DNA of 64,000 nucleotides from Tomitella gaofuii. GTDB lineage: Bacteria; Actinomycetota; Actinomycetes; Mycobacteriales; Mycobacteriaceae. The stretch is taken from positions 4,044,954-4,108,953 of the forward strand of contig NZ_CP059900.1 in NCBI RefSeq assembly GCF_014126825.1, in the 5' to 3' direction. Shown piece after piece: positions 36,420 to 45,910 of this stretch. Position numbers and translations under genes: made by a program. Below the pieces are notes generated by a model. It was not told the origin of the DNA. It did no database searches and saw only the letters and a program-made list of their open reading frames with translations. Each line of letters begins with the position of its first letter. Position 1 is the stretch's first letter.

Positions 36420-36832
36420 GACTGCTCCTCGGTGGTTGCGGATTGGGCGGCGGCGACGGCGTCGCGTGCGGTGTCGCCCTTGTCGAGCTGCGTTACGAGC
36501 CGGGCGATGTCGGCCGGGGAGATACCGAGCTTGCGGGCCTCCTCGACCGCCGGCGCGAGGTAGCGGGCGACGAAATCCTCGCGACGGCGGAACCGGAGCT
36601 TCTCGCGCGCCCCGGGACTGACGAACATGCCGATACCGCGGCGCTTGTACACGGTGCCGTCGGCGACGAGCGTGCCCAGCCCCTTCGCGGCCGTCGCCGG
36701 GTTGATGCGATGGAACAGCGCGAGTTCGTTGCTGGAGGGCACCTGCGCGTCCTCCTCGAGCGATCCGTCGATGATCGCGTTCTCGATCTGCTCGGCGATC
36801 TGCTGGAAGATCGGCTTGTCCGACGTCAGCAT
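36416..36832 (-). CDS. GntR family regulator, YtrA subfamily
   Basis: 138 residues from ATG 36832 with GGAGCGGGGAC upstream; an ATG at 36886 would extend it by 18. The winged HTH is complete: PIFQQIAEQIENAIIDGSLEEDAQVPSSNELALFHRINPATAAKGLGTLVADGTVYKRRGIGMFVSPGA (given only as motif order: QIAEQIENAII, VPSSNELA, INPATAAKGL, RRGIGMFV). The short C-terminus is that of YtrA members, which control linked ABC operons and are often autoregulated. A perfect 24-bp palindrome lies 73 nt upstream. Confidence 0.92.
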   Translation of the reverse strand: MLTSDKPIFQQIAEQIENAIIDGSLEEDAQVPSSNELALFHRINPATAAKGLGTLVADGTVYKRRGIGMFVSPGAREKLRFRRREDFVARYLAPAVEEARKLGISPADIARLVTQLDKGDTARDAVAAAQSATTEEQS

Positions 36833-36904
36833 GTCCCCGCTCCCGTGCTCCCACCGCGGCCCGGCGGCCCCGACGCGCGGGTGCACCTTCCAGGTCGGGC
36901 CATC

Positions 36905-36928
36905 GGTTCATTACTCATGTAATGAACC
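36905..36928. promoter_or_regulatory. Operator of the GntR-ABC operon
   Basis: GGTTCATTAC-TCAT-GTAATGAACC, perfect 10-bp arms, 73 nt upstream of the GntR start. Size and symmetry fit a dimeric winged-helix repressor such as the YtrA-type protein of this operon. Confidence 0.72.
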
Positions 36929-37009
36929 ATAGCGCTAGTGGACCAGCGGGGCAAGGGGCTCGGCGCGTCCCGGGTGGACAACTCAATGAAGCGCCGCTCA
37001 CATCAGGTA

Positions 37010-37038
37010 TTGCCTGTGGCGCAGAGCACCGTTAACCT
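37010..37038 (+). promoter_or_regulatory. Probable promoter of the symporter-ligase-carboxylase operon
   Basis: TTGCCT (37010-37015), 17 nt, TAACCT (37033-37038), about 70 nt upstream of the first gene. Tandem AACCTG repeats surround the -10. Confidence 0.5.
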
Positions 37039-37107
37039 GAACCTGCGCTCACCTTCAATCACGGGTCGCCCGCGTACCCGTTCACTCTTCCGATGGAGGG
37101 ATTCCCG

Positions 37108-37383
37108 GTGCATACACCCACGCCACCCCCGGCCCGCGCAGTGATCCCCCGACGCGACGTCGCCCTACTCGTCATCGTCGCCGCAGTGTTCGTCGCCGCC
37201 ATCCTGCCGCCCGTGTCCTCGAAGGCGATCGTCGACGTGTCACTGACGGCATGGCTTCTCTGGGGCCTGATGTTCCTGGCACCCGCGGGAGGACTGCTCG
37301 CAGTTCTCAGCACCCCACGTTCGGATACCGAGGCCGAAACGGACAGCAGCAGTACGGATGCCGCAGTGGAGGATCGCCCGTGA
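37108..37383 (+). CDS. Small two-helix membrane protein linked to a sodium/solute symporter
   Basis: 91 residues from GTG 37108, preceded by GGAGGG with 7-nt spacing; the ATG 37093 would place the ribosome site inside the gene. Two membrane helices (VALLVIVAAVFVAAIL and DVSLTAWLLWGLMFLAPAGGL) and an acidic Ser-rich tail. Small proteins like this (DUF485/DUF3311 type) often precede SSS symporters. Its stop overlaps the symporter start as GTGA, so the pair is translationally coupled. Assignment to a DUF is uncertain. Confidence 0.72.
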   Translation: MHTPTPPPARAVIPRRDVALLVIVAAVFVAAILPPVSSKAIVDVSLTAWLLWGLMFLAPAGGLLAVLSTPRSDTEAETDSSSTDAAVEDRP

Positions 37384-38825
37384 CACTCACCATCGTGCTC
37401 ATCTACTTCGCCGCCGTGGCCGCGATCGGCATCGTCGGATACTTCAAGGTGCGCGGCTCCACCGACCAGTACTTCGTCGCCGGGCGCGGAGTCGGCACCT
37501 TCGCCAACTCCTGGGCGTTCCTCGCCACACTCGCCAGCGGCGGATCCGTCATGGCGGCATTGGGAACCGGCCTCGCTCTCGGCTACCCCTACGGCGCGGC
37601 CCTGGTCGCCGGCGCGCCCGTCGGATTCGTCGTCGCCTCGGTGCTGGTCGCGCGGCACCTACGATCGATCGGCAAGTACACGGTGCCCGACTTCTTCGCC
37701 GCGCGGTTCGGCAGCCGGACCCTCGCCTGGTTCACACCGATCGTCATCATCGTCGCCAGCGTGGCCTACATCGTCGCCCAGCTCAAAGGCGCCAGCATCG
37801 TCGCGTCGCATCTTCTGGGCTGGGACACCGACATCGCCCTGTGGGCCGTGGGCATCGTCTTCGTCCTGTACGTCTCCCTCGGCGGCTTCCTCTCTGTCAC
37901 ATGGAACGACATCTTCCAGGGCATCCTCATGTTCGCGATGGTGATCGGCTTCGGCATCACCGCGTTCGCCTCCGTCGACGATTTCGGGGCGAGTTTCACC
38001 AATCTGACGCAGTCCTTCCCCGAAATCGGACACCTGACGCCCGCCGTGCCGCTGGTCTCGATCATCGGCGGCTTCCTCACCTGGGCCACGGCCATCTCGG
38101 TGACGCCGCACGTGATCATGCGGGTGTACTCGGCGCGCAACGTCCGTTCCGCGCGTCTGTCGTTGAACTGGGCGATGCTGATCTTCGCCGTGATGATGAT
38201 CATCATCTCGCTCGTGCTCACTCCCGTCGCCGCCGAATTGATCGCCGACGCCGGGGAACTCGACGCGGACGCCGTCCTGCTGACCCTCGCGGACCGGGTG
38301 CTCAACTCCTTCGGCCAGGGAGTGGTCACCGCAGCGATCCTTGCCGCGATCATGTCCACCACCGCAGGCCTGCTCATGGCCTGCAACTCCGCTGTGGCAC
38401 ACGACATCTACAAGAAGCTGCTGCGCCCGGACGCGTCCGAGAAGGCGGTCGTGCGCGTCGCGACCGTCGCCACCTGGATCATCGGCCTGGTCTGCATCCT
38501 GCTCACGCTCAACCCGCCCGAGTTCCTCGTCGTCCTCTACACGGCCGCTGTCGCGCTGCTCGCGTCTTCGTTCTTCGCGCCGATGGTGCTGGGCATCTGG
38601 TGGCGCCGTACCACGACGCAGGGCGCGGTCGCCGGGGTCCTTTGCGGCGCCATAGTTTTCGCCGTGCTGTTCGGCGCTCTGGACATGCCCGACTCTTCGC
38701 AGATCCTCGTCAGCTTGCCGGTCTCGTTCCTCGCGACGATCGGCGTCAGCCTGGCGACCGGCTCTCCACGCCGGTCGGACCCCGGCGAGGAGACGCATCG
38801 CGCCACCGCTGACGCGCGCGCATGA
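37380..38825 (+). CDS. Sodium:solute symporter (SSS family)
   Basis: 481 residues with about 13 hydrophobic segments. Motifs of the family: RGSTDQYFVAGRGVGTFANSWAFLATLASGGS, then KYTVPDFFAARFG, and ILAAIMSTTAGLLMACNSAVAHDIYKKLL. SSS members import acetate, propionate, pantothenate and related acids with Na+. The gene sits directly before an acyl-CoA ligase and an acyl-CoA carboxylase, so an organic acid is a reasonable substrate (inference). The start is GTG 37380, overlapping the previous stop. Confidence 0.92.
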   Translation: MTLTIVLIYFAAVAAIGIVGYFKVRGSTDQYFVAGRGVGTFANSWAFLATLASGGSVMAALGTGLALGYPYGAALVAGAPVGFVVASVLVARHLRSIGKYTVPDFFAARFGSRTLAWFTPIVIIVASVAYIVAQLKGASIVASHLLGWDTDIALWAVGIVFVLYVSLGGFLSVTWNDIFQGILMFAMVIGFGITAFASVDDFGASFTNLTQSFPEIGHLTPAVPLVSIIGGFLTWATAISVTPHVIMRVYSARNVRSARLSLNWAMLIFAVMMIIISLVLTPVAAELIADAGELDADAVLLTLADRVLNSFGQGVVTAAILAAIMSTTAGLLMACNSAVAHDIYKKLLRPDASEKAVVRVATVATWIIGLVCILLTLNPPEFLVVLYTAAVALLASSFFAPMVLGIWWRRTTTQGAVAGVLCGAIVFAVLFGALDMPDSSQILVSLPVSFLATIGVSLATGSPRRSDPGEETHRATADARA

Positions 38826-38882
38826 CGACGTAGCAGGCCGCACGCCCCGCACCATCCCACGCCCATCGAGGAGGCCCCGCCC

Positions 38883-40613
38883 ATGCCCGTCCGTTCCGCC
38901 GCCGAGTCGGCCGACACGCTCGAATCCGCCCTGGCTCGCGTCCAAGCGCTGCAACAGAAGAACTGGCCTTCCGAGGTGCCGCGCAGCGTCGACTATCCCG
39001 CGGGCACCGACGGCGTGGTCGACTACTTGCGGCACTGGGCCGCAGTGAAGCCCGACCACCCCGCGATCGTCTTCTATGGACGCACCGTCACCTACGCCGA
39101 GCTCGACGAGCTCACAGACCGCTTCGCCGGCTGGCTCGCCACGGTGGGCGCGCAACCGGGGGACCGCGTGGGCGTGCATCTGCCCAACTGCCCCCAGTTC
39201 ACGGTGGCCATGATGGGTATTCTCAAGGCTGGCGCGGTGCACGTGCCGGTCAATCCGCTGTTCCGCGAACATGAACTGCGCCACGAGCTCATCGACGCGG
39301 GTGTCACAGTGCTGCTCACTGGGGACACCTCCGCGCCCCTGGTCGAGAAGGTACGCGCCGACACCCCGGTGCGGCACGTGGCGACGACAAACCTCGCGGA
39401 CATGCTCGACGCTGCTCCGGTGCCTGCGGCTCCGTTCCCTCACCCGTCGCCGGAAGACTCGGACTGGGACGTCATCGTCGGTGCGAACCGAGCGCCCGCA
39501 CGGCCTACCGACCCGCACGTGCTCGCCGCGCTCAACTACACCGGCGGCACCACCGGGCTGCCCAAGGGGTGCGAACACACTCAGTGGCACATGCTCTACA
39601 CCGCCGCGACCGCTGCCGTGGGCGACGGAATGCAGCCGGGCACGAAGGATCTACGCGTCGTGTCCTTCCTCCCGGTGTTCTGGATCGCCGGGGAAGACCT
39701 GGGGATCCTGTGCCCGCTGGTCAACGGCGGCACAGCGATCCTGCTGACCCGCTGGGACGCCGACGCGGTGCTGGAAGTGGCCGCGCGCCACGGCGCCACC
39801 GACATGGTGGGCACCGTCGACAACTACCTGGAGCTGCTGGAGCACCCTGGGTTCGACGGGGCGGCGCTCGCCGGGCTCACCAACCCCAAAGCCGTCTCGT
39901 TCGTCACCAAGCTCAGCCCCGAGATCCGTGCCCGCTGGCGCGACGCGACCGGGCAGACGCTGCGCGAGGCCTCCTACGGGATGACAGAGACCCACACCGT
40001 GGACACGTTCACGCTGGGCTTCCAGGACGACGACGCCGACTTGCACAGCGAGCCGGTGTTCTGCGGACTGCCGATGCCCGGCACCGACATCGTCCTCGTC
40101 GACGGGGACGGCCGGCCGGTGCCCATCGGCGAGGAAGGCGAGATCCTGCTGCGCAGCCCGTCCGTGCTCACCGGGTACTTCGGCCGCCCCGACGCCACCG
40201 CCGACGCGATCGTCGACGGCTGGCTGCACACCGGGGACGTCGGCCGCTTCGACGAGCGCGGGGCCCTGCATTACCTGGCCCGCGCCAAGGAGATGATCAA
40301 GATCAACGGCATGTCGGTGTTCCCCGCCGAGGTGGAAGCGCTGTTGCTGATGCATCCCGACGTGGAGTCCGCCGCGGTGGTGCCGCGCCCCGACGCCCGC
40401 CGCGGGCAGGTCCCCGCCGCCTTCGTGACCCTGGCCCCCGGCGCACAACTCACCCCGGACGATGCCGGCGCGGCCGGGCTGCGCGCCTGGGCAGCGGAGA
40501 ACATGGCCGGCTACAAGGTGCCTGAGGTGACCGTCCTCGACGCGCTGCCCATGACCGCCACCGGCAAGGTGCGCAAGGGCGACCTCTTCGAGCGAGTGCA
40601 GAAGGAATCCTGA
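38883..40613 (+). CDS. Acyl-CoA synthetase (AMP-binding)
   Basis: 576 residues from ATG 38883 with GGAGG upstream. P-loop LNYTGGTTGLPKGCEHT, then REASYGMTETHT (A5), DGWLHTGDVGRF, KEMIKINGMSVFPAEVE and the tail PMTATGKVRKGDLFE with catalytic Lys. The P-loop has TGGTTG instead of the common TSGTTG, as in some medium-chain ligases. It is followed with no gap (TGAATG) by the carboxylase. Expected to activate the acid imported by the symporter. Confidence 0.93.
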   Translation: MPVRSAAESADTLESALARVQALQQKNWPSEVPRSVDYPAGTDGVVDYLRHWAAVKPDHPAIVFYGRTVTYAELDELTDRFAGWLATVGAQPGDRVGVHLPNCPQFTVAMMGILKAGAVHVPVNPLFREHELRHELIDAGVTVLLTGDTSAPLVEKVRADTPVRHVATTNLADMLDAAPVPAAPFPHPSPEDSDWDVIVGANRAPARPTDPHVLAALNYTGGTTGLPKGCEHTQWHMLYTAATAAVGDGMQPGTKDLRVVSFLPVFWIAGEDLGILCPLVNGGTAILLTRWDADAVLEVAARHGATDMVGTVDNYLELLEHPGFDGAALAGLTNPKAVSFVTKLSPEIRARWRDATGQTLREASYGMTETHTVDTFTLGFQDDDADLHSEPVFCGLPMPGTDIVLVDGDGRPVPIGEEGEILLRSPSVLTGYFGRPDATADAIVDGWLHTGDVGRFDERGALHYLARAKEMIKINGMSVFPAEVEALLLMHPDVESAAVVPRPDARRGQVPAAFVTLAPGAQLTPDDAGAAGLRAWAAENMAGYKVPEVTVLDALPMTATGKVRKGDLFERVQKES

Positions 40614-43600
40614 ATGAGCATGCACGAAGCAACACACGCCGCCCCGGCCACGGTGCTGGTGGCCAACCGCGGCGAGATCGCGGTGCGGGTGATCCGCACG
40701 GCCCGGGAACTGGGCCTGCGCACCGTGGCCGTCTACGCAGCCGACGACGCCGCCTCGCCGCACGCGTCCGCCGCCGACGAAGCCGTCGCGCTGGACGCTG
40801 CCGGCCCCACCGCCTACCTCGACCGGGAGGCGTTGGCGCGCATCGGCGGCCGCCTCGCCGCTGCGGGACGCACCGTGCTGGTACACCCGGGGTACGGGTT
40901 CCTCAGCGAGGACGCCGCCTTCGCCCGCGCGTGCGCCGACGCGGGCCTCGTCTTCGTCGGCCCCGCCCCGGACGCGCTGGAACGCTGCGGGGACAAGACG
41001 GCGGCGCGCGCGCTCGCCGAGGCGGTGGGTGTCCCCGTGCTTCCGGCCACCTCGGGCGACGGCGGACTCGACGAGGCGGTCGCCTTCGCCCGCGGACGCT
41101 CCGCGCTCATGATCAAAGCGCGGGCCGGTGGCGGCGGGCGCGGAATGCGCGAGGTCCACGCTCCTGGCCCCGGCCAGCCCCTCGACCCCGACGCGGTCAC
41201 CGCCGCCTTCCGCGCCTGCAGCGCCGAGGCGCAGGCCGGATTCGGCGACGGCGCCGTGTTCGCCGAGGAGCTCCTCGCCGACCCGCGGCATGTCGAGGTG
41301 CAGATCGTCGGCGACGGATCGGCCGTCCGCGCCGTCGGCGATCGGGACTGCTCGGTGCAGCGCCGGCACCAGAAGCTCATCGAGATCGCCCCCGCCCCCG
41401 ACCTTTCTGCACAGTTGCGCGCCGAGCTGCACGAGTGTGCGGCGCGGCTGGGCGCCGCGGTGGGCTACCGGGGCGCCGGCACCGTGGAGTTCCTCGTCTT
41501 CGGCGACGGATACGTGTTCCTGGAGATCAACCCCCGGTTGCAGGTGGAGCACACCGTCACCGAGGAGGTCACCGGCATCGACCTGGTGGCCGCGCAATTG
41601 CGCATCGCGTGCGGCGCGACGCTCGCGGAAACGGCGCTGCCCCACGGAATCAGCGCGCTCGCCGACGGGACGGCCGACGGAGAGCCCACAGCGGCCTCGG
41701 GCACCGCGCTGCAGGCGCGCGTGAACATGGAGACGACGGCGGCGGACGGCACGACGACGCCGACCGGGGGCACGCTCACCGCATTCTCCCCGCCCTCCGG
41801 CCCCGGCGTGCGGGTGGACACCTTCGCCCGGCCCGGCCTCACTCCGAGCCTGCGCTACGACCCGCTGCTCGCGAAGGTGATCGTGCACGCCCGCGACGGC
41901 GGCCTGCCGGTGGCCGCGCGCAAGGCGGAGCGCGCGCTGGCGGAATTCGGCGTGACGGGTGTCGGCACCAACATCCCGCTGCTCCGCGCGATCCTCGCCG
42001 ACGACGAGTTCGCCGGCGGCGCACCAGTGTCCACCTCCTACCTGCCGCGGCGGCTGCCGGAACTGCTCGCGGACGCCCCGGCCGCGGACAACCCCCTCGG
42101 CGGCGACGTCGACACGGCGGGGGAAGCCCGGACCCCCGCCGTGCCCGACGCCGAGGTGGGTCCCGGCGAGATCGCGCTCACCGCGCCCATGACGGGGACC
42201 GTCATCTCCGCCGTCGCCCCGGGTACGGCGGTCGACGCGGGGACGGAGGTGCTGCTGCTGGAGGCGATGAAGATGCACCACGGCGTCAACGCGCCCCGGG
42301 GCGGCACCGTCATCCGGACGCTCGTCGCGCCGGGTCGCACGGTGGTCGCCGGGCAGCCGCTGGCGGTGCTCGCCGCAGATCTGGCCGCCGCCGCAGATGT
42401 GGACGGCGCGGAGGGCGCCGTCGACCTGGACCGCGAGCGTGCCGACCTGGCGCTCATCCGCGAGCGGCACGCGCGCACCCTCGACGGGGCGCGGCCTGAG
42501 GCGATGGCGAAGCTCGAAGCCCGCGGCCGGCGCAGCGCCCGCGATAACATCGCCGATCTCGTCGACAAGGGCAGCTTCACCGAGTACGGCGCCCTGGCGC
42601 TGGCCGCGCAGCGCTCGCGGCGCAGCGAGGAGGACCTCATCGCCCGCACCCCCGCCGACGGCATGGTGTGCGGCATTGCCACCGTGGGCGCGGACAGGCT
42701 CGGCCGGGCCGCCGCCGAGACCGCGGTGCTCTCCTACGACTACACCGTCCTCGCCGGTACACAGGGAAGGCAGAACCACGCCAAGACGGACCGGGTCATC
42801 GCGGTGGCGTCGCGACGCCGGATTCCACTGGTGCTCTTCGCCGAGGGCGGCGGCGGCCGGCCCGGGGACACCGACGCGGGCGGGGCCGCCGGCCTCGAAC
42901 TCACCACATTCCGTGCCCTCGCGGCGCTGAGCGGCCGGGTGCCGCTCATCGCCGTCGTCTCCGGGCGCTGCTTCGCCGGCAACGCCGCGCTGGCCGGGGT
43001 CTGCGACGTGCTCATCGCCACGCCGGACGCGAACATCGGTATGGGCGGCCCGGCGATGATCGAGGGCGGCGGGCTCGGGACGGTCCGCCCGGAGGAGATC
43101 GGGCCCGTCGACGTGCAACGGCGCGGCGGGGTGATCCACCTGTCCGCCCGCGACGAAGAGCACGCGGTGGCGCTGGCGCGGCAGTACCTGTCGTACTTCC
43201 AAGGGCCGGTGGATGACTGGGAGGCGCCGGATCCGCGGCGCGCCCGCCACGCGGTGCCCGAAGACCGGCTGCGCGCCTACGACGTGCGCACGGTGCTGGA
43301 CGCGATCGCCGACGCGGGCAGCGTGCTCGAGCTGCGGCGCGACTACGGGCACGGCGCCGTCACCGCGCTCCTGCGCGTCGAGGGCGTCCCCTACGGGGTC
43401 ATCGGCAACAGCGGCACGCACCTGGGCGGGGCGATCGACGCCGAGGCGGCCGACAAGTTCACCGAGTTCCTCACCCTGTGCCAGGCGCATGGCCTGCCCG
43501 TCGTCTCTCTGTGCGACACGCCCGGATTCATGGTGGGCCCCGCGTCCGAGGAGGAGGCGACGGTGCGCCGTTTCGGCCGGATGTTCATCGCCGGCGCTCG

Positions 43601-43937
43601 GCTGACAGTCCCGTTCGGCACCGTGATCCTGCGCAAGGGGTACGGGCTGGGCGCGATGGCCATGGCCGGCGGCTCGTTCCACGCCCCGCAATTCACCGTG
43701 GCCTGGCCGACGGGCGAGATCGGGCCGATGGGCCTGGAGGGCGCGGTGCACCTGGGGTTCCGCAAGGAACTCGAAGCCGAACCGGACCCGCAGGCCCGTC
43801 AGGCGCTGTTCGACTCGCTGCTCGCCGAGGCCTACGCGCGCGGCCGGGCCCTCAACGCGGCGACGACCTTCGAGATCGACGACGTCATCGACCCGGCCGA
43901 CACGCGCGCATGGATCCGCACGCTCGCCACCGGGTAG
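40614..43937 (+). CDS. Single-chain biotin-dependent acyl-CoA carboxylase (BC-BCCP-CT fusion)
   Basis: 1107 residues. Biotin carboxylase: VLVANRGEIAVRVIRTARE at residues 12-30, the glycine-rich AGGGGRGM, and EINPRLQVEHTVTEE. Biotin carrier: LLLEAMKMHHG with biotinyl Lys553. Carboxyltransferase (about 610-1107): NGxxGG-type GTQGRQNHAKTDRVI, PLVLFAEGGGGRPGD and later DTPGFMVGPASEEE and GSFHAPQF. Most actinobacterial acyl-CoA carboxylases are split into alpha and beta chains; a one-chain form resembles the long-chain acyl-CoA carboxylase described in M. avium subsp. paratuberculosis. The neighbouring ligase and symporter suggest it carboxylates their product acyl-CoA. Its length and domains are intact. 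Confidence 0.93.
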   Translation: MSMHEATHAAPATVLVANRGEIAVRVIRTARELGLRTVAVYAADDAASPHASAADEAVALDAAGPTAYLDREALARIGGRLAAAGRTVLVHPGYGFLSEDAAFARACADAGLVFVGPAPDALERCGDKTAARALAEAVGVPVLPATSGDGGLDEAVAFARGRSALMIKARAGGGGRGMREVHAPGPGQPLDPDAVTAAFRACSAEAQAGFGDGAVFAEELLADPRHVEVQIVGDGSAVRAVGDRDCSVQRRHQKLIEIAPAPDLSAQLRAELHECAARLGAAVGYRGAGTVEFLVFGDGYVFLEINPRLQVEHTVTEEVTGIDLVAAQLRIACGATLAETALPHGISALADGTADGEPTAASGTALQARVNMETTAADGTTTPTGGTLTAFSPPSGPGVRVDTFARPGLTPSLRYDPLLAKVIVHARDGGLPVAARKAERALAEFGVTGVGTNIPLLRAILADDEFAGGAPVSTSYLPRRLPELLADAPAADNPLGGDVDTAGEARTPAVPDAEVGPGEIALTAPMTGTVISAVAPGTAVDAGTEVLLLEAMKMHHGVNAPRGGTVIRTLVAPGRTVVAGQPLAVLAADLAAAADVDGAEGAVDLDRERADLALIRERHARTLDGARPEAMAKLEARGRRSARDNIADLVDKGSFTEYGALALAAQRSRRSEEDLIARTPADGMVCGIATVGADRLGRAAAETAVLSYDYTVLAGTQGRQNHAKTDRVIAVASRRRIPLVLFAEGGGGRPGDTDAGGAAGLELTTFRALAALSGRVPLIAVVSGRCFAGNAALAGVCDVLIATPDANIGMGGPAMIEGGGLGTVRPEEIGPVDVQRRGGVIHLSARDEEHAVALARQYLSYFQGPVDDWEAPDPRRARHAVPEDRLRAYDVRTVLDAIADAGSVLELRRDYGHGAVTALLRVEGVPYGVIGNSGTHLGGAIDAEAADKFTEFLTLCQAHGLPVVSLCDTPGFMVGPASEEEATVRRFGRMFIAGARLTVPFGTVILRKGYGLGAMAMAGGSFHAPQFTVAWPTGEIGPMGLEGAVHLGFRKELEAEPDPQARQALFDSLLAEAYARGRALNAATTFEIDDVIDPADTRAWIRTLATG

Positions 43938-43957
43938 GACAGGACGAGACAGGACGA

Positions 43958-43993
43958 CACGGGCCCGCACCCCAATGTGGGTGCGGGCCCGTG
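43958..43993. terminator. Terminator hairpin between carboxylase and ABC permease
   Basis: CACGGGCCCGCACCC (43958-43972) and GGGTGCGGGCCCGTG (43979-43993) form a 15-bp perfect stem with a CAATGT loop, between convergent genes. No U-run; probably bidirectional. Confidence 0.8.
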
Positions 43994-44021
43994 CGCGGGG
44001 GTTCCCGCTGCTTCGCCCGTG

Positions 44022-44834
44022 CTATTTCACCTCGGAGCGCATGATGGCGCGCACACCGATGGCCAGCGGGATCACCAGCCAGATCACCCCGGAGACCGCC
44101 AGCGTGGCCCAGGACTCGGCGGGCGCGTTCTCGTACATACGGTTGAGCGAGTAGTTGAAGTCCACCCACGGCTGCAGGTCCGCGAACCAGTCCTGCGCTC
44201 CGGCGAGCGCGCCGAAGATCGTCGGGACCACGAACGAGTACACGAAGTACCCGACGATGGCGGCCGGCGAGTTGCGGATGAGCACGCCCAGCATGAAGCC
44301 GATCATCAGCCCCAGCACGTTGATGAGGACGATGCGCGCCACGTCCGCGACGGTGACGTTCCAGGTCATGTCCGCGCCCCGGATCAGCGAACCGATCACG
44401 TTGCCGAGGGCGCCGATGGCGAGCGCCAGCAGCATCGACACGGCGCCGACCACCACCGAGGTGATGGCCTTCGCACCGATGATGCGCCCGCGGTGCGGCA
44501 CCAGCGTGAAGGTGGTCAGACCCGTGCGCTGGCTCCACTCGCTGGTGACCGAGAGGATGGCCATGACCGGCAGCAGCACGGCCATGGGCACGCCGATCGC
44601 GGTGGCGAACGCGCCGTAGTTGAGGTCGGCGCCGTCGATGAACGCGATCACGGCGATCGTCGCGACCAGCGCGAGCACGCCGATGCTGACCATCAGCCAG
44701 AAGCCGGAGCGGGTGTCGAACATCTTGCGCGCCTCGACCTTGACGAGCCGGCTCATCGGAACCGGCGGCGCGCTGCGGTCGATGGTGATGGCGGGCGTCC
44801 CGGCGGCGCCCACGGTTCCTGCGGTGGTGCTCAT
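44022..44834 (-). CDS. ABC-2 type exporter permease
   Basis: 270 residues. A soluble N-terminus of about 30 residues, then RLVKVEARKMFDTRSGFWL (the conserved EARKMxDTRSG entry motif of actinobacterial ABC-2 permeases) and about six helices. It works with the ATPase whose stop overlaps its start (ATGA at 44834-44831). The substrate is unknown; members export lipids, antibiotics or peptides. Confidence 0.87.
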   Translation of the reverse strand: MSTTAGTVGAAGTPAITIDRSAPPVPMSRLVKVEARKMFDTRSGFWLMVSIGVLALVATIAVIAFIDGADLNYGAFATAIGVPMAVLLPVMAILSVTSEWSQRTGLTTFTLVPHRGRIIGAKAITSVVVGAVSMLLALAIGALGNVIGSLIRGADMTWNVTVADVARIVLINVLGLMIGFMLGVLIRNSPAAIVGYFVYSFVVPTIFGALAGAQDWFADLQPWVDFNYSLNRMYENAPAESWATLAVSGVIWLVIPLAIGVRAIMRSEVK

Positions 44835-45766
44835 GCCTGTGCTCCTACGGTAGGCGCGGACACGGCGGCGGGCGCGCTGCCCTCGCGCTGCGATTCGGTG
44901 GTGAGCTGCAGGAACATCTCCTCCAGCCCGGCGGACTCGGCGGGGCGCAGTTCGATCAGGGGGATGCCCGCCGCTGCGGCCACCTTGCCCACCTGTTCGG
45001 GCGCCGCCTCGGTGGTGAGGCCGCCGCCGGAGCGCGGCGCGGACGTGATGCCCGCAGCTCTGAGCGCCACAGCCAGTGCGGTGTCGTCGCCGGCCTTCAC
45101 CAGCGCACCCGACGCCTGCAGCAGCTCCTCCTTGGTGCCCTGCGCGATGATCTTCCCCTGGCCGATGACGATGATCTCGTCGGCGATGACCTCGATCTCG
45201 TGCAGAAGGTGCGACGAGAGCAGCACCGTGCCGCCCCGGTCCGCGTAGCCGCGCAGCAGGGTGCGCATCCAGTGGATGCCGGCCGGGTCGAGGCCGTTGG
45301 CCGGTTCGTCCAGGATGAGGATCTGCGGGTCGCCCAGCAGCGCGTTGGCGATGCCGAGGCGCTGGCGCATGCCCAGCGAGTAGTTGCGCACGCGGCGCTT
45401 GGACTCTTCGGGGGTGAGGCTGACCAGGTGCAGCATCTCGTCCACCCGCGACATGGGCAGCCCCATCGTCATGGCGCTGAGCGTGAGGATCTCGCGGCCG
45501 GTGCGCCCGGCATGCTGCGCCGAGGCGTCGAGCAGCACGCCCACCTGCGTCCCCGGGTTGGGCACGCTGCCGAACTCGACGCCCGACACCGTGGCCGAAC
45601 CGCTGCCGGCCGGGGTGAGCCCGGCGATGATGCGCATCGTCGTGGATTTGCCGGCGCCGTTCGGCCCCAGAAAGCCGGTGACCATGCCCGGCTTGCAGGT
45701 GAACGAGACGTCGTCGACGGCGGTGAAAGCCCCGTACGTCTTCGTAAGGTGTTCAACGGTGATCAT
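44831..45766 (-). CDS. ABC transporter ATP-binding protein, exporter type
   Basis: 311 residues from ATG 45766. Walker A GPNGAGKSTT, signature NYSLGMRQRLGIANALLG, Walker B ILILDEPANGLDP, switch LLSSHLLHE. The C-terminal extension (about 220-311) is found in DrrA-type ATPases. Upstream at 45784-45799 there is a near-perfect palindrome GCGCGGGCACCCGCGC in the leader. It is paired with the permease just downstream. Its neighbour upstream is a disrupted lipase gene on the same strand. Confidence 0.93.
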   Translation of the reverse strand: MITVEHLTKTYGAFTAVDDVSFTCKPGMVTGFLGPNGAGKSTTMRIIAGLTPAGSGSATVSGVEFGSVPNPGTQVGVLLDASAQHAGRTGREILTLSAMTMGLPMSRVDEMLHLVSLTPEESKRRVRNYSLGMRQRLGIANALLGDPQILILDEPANGLDPAGIHWMRTLLRGYADRGGTVLLSSHLLHEIEVIADEIIVIGQGKIIAQGTKEELLQASGALVKAGDDTALAVALRAAGITSAPRSGGGLTTEAAPEQVGKVAAAAGIPLIELRPAESAGLEEMFLQLTTESQREGSAPAAVSAPTVGAQA

Positions 45767-45910
45767 GGTGCCCACTCTGCCGCGCGCGGGCACCCGCGCA
45801 CATCGGTCCACAGCCTGATTCTGCGCAGCCGAAAGTATGAGACAGTTCAGGGGGAAGTAGGGGTTGTCCCCCGGGTCACCTCTCCCGGAGGCAGCGCTAC
45901 CGGGGGCTCA

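Noticed and set aside
39651-43970. A 1439-codon open frame on the minus strand opposite the acyl-CoA ligase and carboxylase
   Set aside because: It is antisense to two genes with complete family motifs; long antisense open frames are expected at this GC content, and its translation has no recognisable domain.
43958-43993. Hairpin as an attachment or recombination site
   Set aside because: It lies between convergent gene ends and has the shape of a terminator; no integrase or duplication is near.
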